From positions 1 through 48,833 of the forward strand of contig JAPKZJ010000023.1 in assembly GCA_026393855.1 (NCBI GenBank): DNA of 48,833 nt, read 5' to 3'. The notes beneath the pieces were generated by a model. It made no database searches and was not told where the DNA came from. It was given only the letters and a program-made list of their open reading frames with translations. Below, piece by piece: positions 44,893 through 48,833 of the stretch. The translations under genes were made by a program, and so were the position numbers. This DNA is from Candidatus Aminicenantes bacterium. GTDB lineage: Bacteria > Acidobacteriota > Aminicenantia > Aminicenantales > UBA4085. Numbering within the stretch: position 1 is the stretch's first letter; each line of letters begins with the position of its first letter.

Positions 44893-45881
44893 GCCTTTGC
44901 TTCCGGCGTAGCGCTTTCATCCTTCTTGGCGAGCTCCTCCTCGACCGCTGCTTGCTTCGCCTCGATCATGTGTTTATCAGGCAGTCGATTCGTCGTCCGG
45001 CCGGGGATGGCCGGCGCAGCGGCGGGCACCGGCTGCGCTTTACGTGATCCGAAAGTCAGCGCATAAGCCCATGTAAATTCCGCGCCCATCAGAAATATCT
45101 GGGCGGAGTAGTACACCCACACCAGCACCACCACCAGCGAACCGGCGGCGCCGAAGGCGGAAGTCAGGGTGCTCTGGCCGAGGTAGAGCCCGATCAGAAA
45201 TTTGCCGATCGTAAAGAGCAGAGACGTCACGGCGGCGCCGATCCACACGTCCGTCCAGGCGACTTTCGCCTGCGGAATGATCTTGTAAATCATGGCGAAC
45301 ACGGTCGTCGTGATGATGAAGCTGATCAGAAAATTAAGAACGTTCGCAAGAATTTCCCAGTTGGAGAACAGCGGTCCCCACCACCTCCCCAATGAGGCCA
45401 AGGCCGCACTGATGACCAGCGACACGATCAATAAAAAACCGATGCCCAAGATCATGCTGAACGACAGCAGGCGGGCGCGCAGAAACCTCCAAAATCCGCT
45501 CTTTTTTCTTTTGGGGACGCGCCATATCCGATTCAGGGCATCCTGCAATTCGCCGAAAACCTTCGTCGCACCGATCAACAGCAGGATGCCCCCGAGCAGC
45601 GGGATGGTGGCGCTTGCGGCCGGCTTGTTCACGCTTTCGAGCAATCCTTGCACGGCCGCGGCACCCTGTCCCCCCATCAGACCCTGCAGCTGTCCGACGA
45701 TTTCGCCGCGCGCGGCTTCGACGCCGAAGACCAGTCCGGCAATGGAAATCACAATCAGCAATAACGGGGCGATCGAGAACATCGTGTAGTAGGCCAGAGC
45801 CGCTCCCATGCTTTGCGAATAGTCGTCGGCCCAAGATGCGACCGCGGCTTTGATCAGAATCCAGATGTTTTTTAAGCTCAT
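44889..45881 (-). CDS. YihY/BrkB family membrane protein
   Basis: Inner-membrane protein with about six helices; once called ribonuclease BN, a name now assigned elsewhere. The 330-residue product has the family block MGAALAYYTMFSIAPLLLIV and later VVVLVWVYYSAQIFLMGAEF. Residues 285-330 form a charged cytoplasmic tail. Function is not known. It ends 4 nt inside the beta-helix gene, on the other strand. Confidence 0.92.
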   Translation of the reverse strand: MSLKNIWILIKAAVASWADDYSQSMGAALAYYTMFSIAPLLLIVISIAGLVFGVEAARGEIVGQLQGLMGGQGAAAVQGLLESVNKPAASATIPLLGGILLLIGATKVFGELQDALNRIWRVPKRKKSGFWRFLRARLLSFSMILGIGFLLIVSLVISAALASLGRWWGPLFSNWEILANVLNFLISFIITTTVFAMIYKIIPQAKVAWTDVWIGAAVTSLLFTIGKFLIGLYLGQSTLTSAFGAAGSLVVVLVWVYYSAQIFLMGAEFTWAYALTFGSRKAQPVPAAAPAIPGRTTNRLPDKHMIEAKQAAVEEELAKKDESATPEAKA

Positions 45882-46285
45882 GTTTAAACTTTGAAACGAT
45901 TGAGGAGCCCTGGTCTGACCGTCATTCGCGGCCTCTGGCCTGCCCCCGCTCAGTGTACTCCCGATGGAGCGAGAGTTCTAGAATTTGGCCGGAGGCATAC
46001 TTCCGCCAGCTATCAGAAAAATCCTATTTAACAAGAATCGTACTGTTCAAGGGGGGCGATTTCTTCGACGGCCTCACAACGCCATCGATCAAGCCGGTGG
46101 CTTCGAATCGCCGGTAGCCTAAAAACTCTCCCGTTTCCAGAGAGAAAATCGATTTTCCGACATTAGGCGAGTGCGGGAGGACTTTGGTACGAAAACGGCT
46201 GTTAGTATGGATGGCTTCTCCTCCTTGCCACCGATGAAGGAAGGGCGAAGGACGGCGAGAAGCGAAAGAAAGAGAGGAGACCGTC
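45882..46285. other. Spacer before the small stress-gene row
   Basis: About 400 bp, divergent between YihY and the Lmo0937-like gene. A minus-strand open frame covers part of it but shows no known domain and continues as a shadow of the genes to the right. I see no clear promoter hexamers, RNA or repeat. Confidence 0.4.
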
Positions 46286-46435
46286 ATGCTTGAGACCATC
46301 ATCGTCATCCTGGTTGTGCTGTGGGCTCTGGGATTTTTCGCGTTCCACGTCAGCACCGGCTTGATCCATGCCCTTCTGGTCATCGCTTTGATCGTCCTGA
46401 TCATCCGCTTGCTGCAGGGCCGGAGAGTGGTGTAA
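46286..46435 (+). CDS. Small Lmo0937-like membrane protein (49 residues)
   Basis: The product MLETIIVILVVLWALGFFAF continues with a second hydrophobic run LIHALLVIALIVLIIRLLQG and ends in RRVV. Two membrane helices with a short turn match the Lmo0937 family of small stress-related membrane proteins. GAGAGGAG lies 7 nt before the ATG. It is first in a rightward row of stress-type genes. Confidence 0.85.
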   Translation: MLETIIVILVVLWALGFFAFHVSTGLIHALLVIALIVLIIRLLQGRRVV

Positions 46436-46477
46436 GGGCGAAAACGCCGCCGGGCAGCGTCCAAAGGGAGAATTCGA

Positions 46478-47236
46478 ATGAGAATGAAGTATCGGATCGC
46501 GCTCGCGATGAGCGCCGCCATTGTGTTGATGATCGCCGGCTCGCTGGGCGCGCAGGAAACGGACCGGCGCATCGAATCGGCTTTTAAAAGCTCGTATGTT
46601 TTCAACGTCTTTCTCAAAGGCGACGATATTCAGATTCACTCGCAAGACGGCGTCGTCGTCTTGAGAGGGACCGTTTCAGAGGAATCCCATTTGTCGTTGG
46701 CGGCCGATACGGTCGCTGATCTGCCCGGGGTTAAAAGCGTGGACAATCGCCTGGAGGTCAAGGGGGGAATTCCGGAAAAGTTCTCGGATGCCTGGATCCA
46801 TTTGAAAATATCGACCATGCTCATGCTGCACGGCAATTTGGACGATGCCGATATCCGGGCGCAGGTGAAAGACGGTCGGGTGACTCTGCAGGGCGAGTAC
46901 CGAAGCATCGCCGAGAAAGAGCTGACGACCGAATATGTCAAAGATATCGAAGGGGTGAAGGATGTCAAAAATGAAATGACCCTGACCCCTACCCCCCCGA
47001 AAGCACGGCGAACGGTCGGCGAGTTTGTCGACGACGCATCCATAAAATCGCAGATCAAACTGGCTTTACTCTTTCACCGCGGCACGAACGCCTTTGGTAC
47101 CGAAATCGCCGTCGATAAAGGCGTCGTCACTGTGACCGGCCTAGCCAGGAGCGCGGCGGAAAAGGAGCTGGTCACTAAGCGCATTGAAGATATCCGCGGC
47201 GTCAAAAAAATCTACAACCGTATGATCGTCGAATAA
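46478..47236 (+). CDS. Exported protein with three BON domains
   Basis: BON domains bind membranes or phospholipids and occur in OsmY-type periplasmic stress proteins. The 252-residue product has a signal peptide (about 1-25, ending GSLGAQ) and three BON units at about 28-95, 105-165 and 180-252, each with the GVVTVTG- or GRVTLQG-type strand and a closing V..V.N motif. GGGAG precedes the ATG. It probably protects the envelope under osmotic or heat stress. Confidence 0.92.
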   Translation: MRMKYRIALAMSAAIVLMIAGSLGAQETDRRIESAFKSSYVFNVFLKGDDIQIHSQDGVVVLRGTVSEESHLSLAADTVADLPGVKSVDNRLEVKGGIPEKFSDAWIHLKISTMLMLHGNLDDADIRAQVKDGRVTLQGEYRSIAEKELTTEYVKDIEGVKDVKNEMTLTPTPPKARRTVGEFVDDASIKSQIKLALLFHRGTNAFGTEIAVDKGVVTVTGLARSAAEKELVTKRIEDIRGVKKIYNRMIVE

Positions 47237-47249
47237 AAGGACGTGAAAA

Positions 47250-47414
47250 ATGGGCGAAATCATCGACAAGAGCAAGGGCAAGATCAAGCAGGCCGTGGGG
47301 GATTTGACCGGCAACGACAGACTCCGGCGCGAGGGCCAGCGGGATGAGCTCCGCGGCGAGGTCAAGGGCGCGGTCAAGGACGTCAAGCGCGCGGTCAAAA
47401 AAGCCCTGAAGTGA
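47250..47414 (+). CDS. CsbD-like stress protein (54 residues)
   Basis: The product begins MGEIIDKSKGKIKQAVGDLT and is rich in Lys, Arg, Glu and Asp, as in CsbD proteins, which are general stress proteins of unknown action. It starts 13 nt after the BON gene stop, with AAAAGGACG upstream, so they are likely cotranscribed. Confidence 0.9.
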   Translation: MGEIIDKSKGKIKQAVGDLTGNDRLRREGQRDELRGEVKGAVKDVKRAVKKALK

Positions 47415-47482
47415 CGGCGGCCGCGAGGCCTGGAAGGGTCCGGGCCCCGCAGGCATTTTCAACGCAGTGAAGGGAGTCCATC

Positions 47483-47572
47483 ATGAGCACAACGACGCTG
47501 ATCATTGTCATTATCGTATTGGTCCTCTTGTTCGGAGGGGGCGGCGGCTATTATTTGCGCCGACGGCGGTGA
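47483..47572 (+). CDS. DUF3309-like micro membrane protein (29 residues)
   Basis: The product MSTTTLIIVIIVLVLLFGGG ends GGYYLRRRR: one hydrophobic helix, a glycine run and a basic end. This is the pattern of the DUF3309 family, frequent near CsbD and BON genes. AAGGGAG lies 8 nt upstream of the ATG. Confidence 0.8.
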   Translation: MSTTTLIIVIIVLVLLFGGGGGYYLRRRR

Positions 47573-47630
47573 CGGCCGCGGCGTTTTCGTTGTCGGGCGG
47601 AGTCCCCGTCTGACGGGAGGGAGGTTTCCT

Positions 47631-48044
47631 ATGAAAGGCTTTATCAAAAACATCGAGGAACTGGCCGTCCAAAATGTCGATTTTCGGCGGGTGCTATACA
47701 CGGCCGAGCATTGCCAGCTCGTTCTCATGGCCCTGAAGCCGAAGGAAGAGATCGGGGCCGAAGTCCATACGCTCGACCAGTTCTTTCGAGTGGAGGAGGG
47801 CTCCGGCGAGGCGGTCCTTGACGGCGGCCGGACGCCGATCCGAGCCGGCTTTGCGGTCGTCGTCCCCGCCGGAACGAATCACAACATCATCAATACCGGC
47901 CAGGCCCCGTTGAAGCTCTACACGCTTTACTCGCCCCCGAATCATCGGGACGGTGTGGTCCATCCGACCCGGGCCGCGGCGGACGCCGACGACGAGCACT
48001 TCGACGGCCGGACGACGGAATCGTCAACGGCAAGCTCCCGCTGA
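47631..48044 (+). CDS. Cupin-domain protein
   Basis: Small beta-barrel of the cupin fold. The first motif holds E and H ([20 protein letters not shown]) and the second [12 protein letters not shown], enough for a metal site. The 137-residue protein has an acidic, disordered tail (about 115-137). ATG 47631 follows GGGAGGGAGG. Reaction unknown; similar proteins sit in stress operons. Confidence 0.9.
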   Translation: MKGFIKNIEELAVQNVDFRRVLYTAEHCQLVLMALKPKEEIGAEVHTLDQFFRVEEGSGEAVLDGGRTPIRAGFAVVVPAGTNHNIINTGQAPLKLYTLYSPPNHRDGVVHPTRAAADADDEHFDGRTTESSTASSR

Positions 48045-48061
48045 CGAAAAGGAAGCCGACC

Positions 48062-48559
48062 ATGAGCCTCCTCACAACGAAAGACGGAACGCAGATCTAT
48101 TACAAGGACTGGGGCGCCGGAGCGCCGGTGGTGTTCAGCCACGGCTGGCCGCTCAGCGCGGACAGCTGGGAAGCGCAGATGGTATTCCTCGCTGCCAACG
48201 GCTATCGTTGCCTGGCCCATGACCGCCGCGGCCATGGCCGCTCAAGCCAACCCTGGGCCGGCAACGAGATGGACACGTATGCCGACGATCTTGCGGAGCT
48301 CATCGAAGCGCTCGACCTGAAGGGCGCCTTCCTCGTCGGCTTCTCCGCGGGCGGAGGCGAAGTGGCCCGCTACATCGGCCGCTACGGTACGAAACGGGTG
48401 GCCAGGGCCGCGCTGATCGCCGCCGTCCCGCCGCTCATGCTGAAAACAACGGCCAATCCGGACGGTTTGCCGAAGGCGGCCTTCGACAAGATCCGCCTCG
48501 GTTGCCTGGCCGATCGTTCGCAGTTCTACAAGGATCTTGCCGCCTGTTGGCTTTTCTGA
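48062..48559 (+). CDS. Alpha/beta hydrolase, C-terminally truncated
   Basis: The N-terminal half matches non-heme chloroperoxidase/arylesterase-type hydrolases: oxyanion region [22 protein letters not shown] and the nucleophile elbow [13 protein letters not shown]. Full enzymes have about 275 residues; here homology runs to [10 protein letters not shown] and then breaks into CWLF and a stop at residue 166. The catalytic Asp and His, which come later, are missing. The following DNA does not continue the family in any frame I could see, so part of the gene has been lost. It may still be translated. Confidence 0.75.
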   Translation: MSLLTTKDGTQIYYKDWGAGAPVVFSHGWPLSADSWEAQMVFLAANGYRCLAHDRRGHGRSSQPWAGNEMDTYADDLAELIEALDLKGAFLVGFSAGGGEVARYIGRYGTKRVARAALIAAVPPLMLKTTANPDGLPKAAFDKIRLGCLADRSQFYKDLAACWLF

Positions 48560-48676
48560 AGGCCTAAGACCGCGCGGAACCGCGGGGGCGAACGAAGATT
48601 TTAAGCGGCCGGGGCAGGGTTCGCGCTTGAGGAAGAGAAGAACCGTCGACGCTAGGGGTTCCCTTTTCCCGCGTTC

Positions 48677-48706
48677 TTGACATCCTCCAGGCCGGCTCCT
48701 ATGCTT
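48677..48706 (+). promoter_or_regulatory. Candidate promoter of the right-edge gene
   Basis: TTGACA at 48677-48682, a 17-nt spacer and TATGCT at about 48700-48705. The transcription start would be near 48712, before the last partial gene. The preceding 48560-48676 holds no gene I recognise. Confidence 0.5.
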
Positions 48707-48763
48707 GGCCGTAGAGAGGAGCGGGGAAATCGGCTTGAATTCTGTAAACGAAATTTTCGGCCT

Positions 48764-48833
48764 TTGAGGCGTTTCCTGCGTCGAGCAGCGGTCCTCCTCG
48801 CCCTTGTCCTGTTGACGGCGGCTTCTTCTTCGC
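48764..48833 (+). CDS. Partial CDS: signal peptide at right edge
   Basis: The frame LRRFLRRAAVLLALVLLTAA then SSS runs off the window. Basic head plus hydrophobic run is a clear signal peptide. TTG 48764 is my best start; the same frame is open back to ATG 48701, but that codon lies inside the likely -10 box. The family is unknown. Confidence 0.4.
   Translation, partial: MRRFLRRAAVLLALVLLTAASSS

Overview
The window reads as one contig of a GC-rich, Gram-negative-like bacterial chromosome. Gene content (rplU-rpmA-obg block, lipid-free murein genes, Aminicenantes/Acidobacteria-like peptidases, amidohydrolases and AT-hook proteins) makes me suspect Candidatus Aminicenantes (OP8) or a neighbouring Acidobacteriota lineage. 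That placement is inference from gene style; no rRNA is present.

Layout. 1-240: start of a leftward membrane or secreted protein and a leftward tRNA-Val. 389-4893: a compact rightward housekeeping operon (rplU, rpmA, obg, nadD, rsfS, rlmH, dksA/traR-like, comF-like) joined by short gaps or overlaps. 5303-8834: leftward hsp20, then a leftward operon of stand-alone nitrilase, nadE and rsmI. 9149-10650: a DUF4388/PATAN-DnaJ-TPR gene broken by a perfect 35-bp tandem duplication. 10660-14341: leftward ligA and a secreted TPR protein. 15087-16025: murB. 16041-20832: leftward hom, a Cys/Met-type PLP enzyme (both probably methionine synthesis), murA, HIT and NYN genes. 21128-26571: M55 and M28 peptidases facing each other across a palindromic element, a decayed HicB antitoxin, a DUF134/NifX-like pair and citrate synthase. 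26757-29600: lemA-htpX pair and a serine beta-lactamase-like hydrolase. 29751-30280: tRNA-Asp followed by a five-unit tandem array of about 86 nt. 30580-34296: a lipoprotein amidohydrolase and a degraded GT9/LysE locus. 34561-37717: beta-propeller, SDR, SagB-type nitroreductase, asparaginase domain. 38172-44892: AT-hook protein, iron-sulfur aldo/keto reductase, and a divergent glycosidase-like/beta-helix pair. 44889-48833: YihY, then a row of small stress-type genes (Lmo0937-like, BON, CsbD, DUF3309-like, cupin) and a truncated alpha/beta hydrolase.

The most striking unexplained signal is in the spacers. At least three families of structured repeats sit between genes: family A (about 340-550 bp, three copies), family B (257 bp, two full and two partial copies) and family C (39 bp, two copies). 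Each has terminal or central inverted repeats, and in several places both arms of a stem have changed together between copies, so pairing is kept although sequence is not. With the 86-nt array behind tRNA-Asp and the 28-bp-arm palindrome at 22100-22223, these are the best candidates for something undescribed. Several genes also show fresh damage (35-bp duplication, truncated HicB, fused YkgJ/GT9 remnants, clipped hydrolase).
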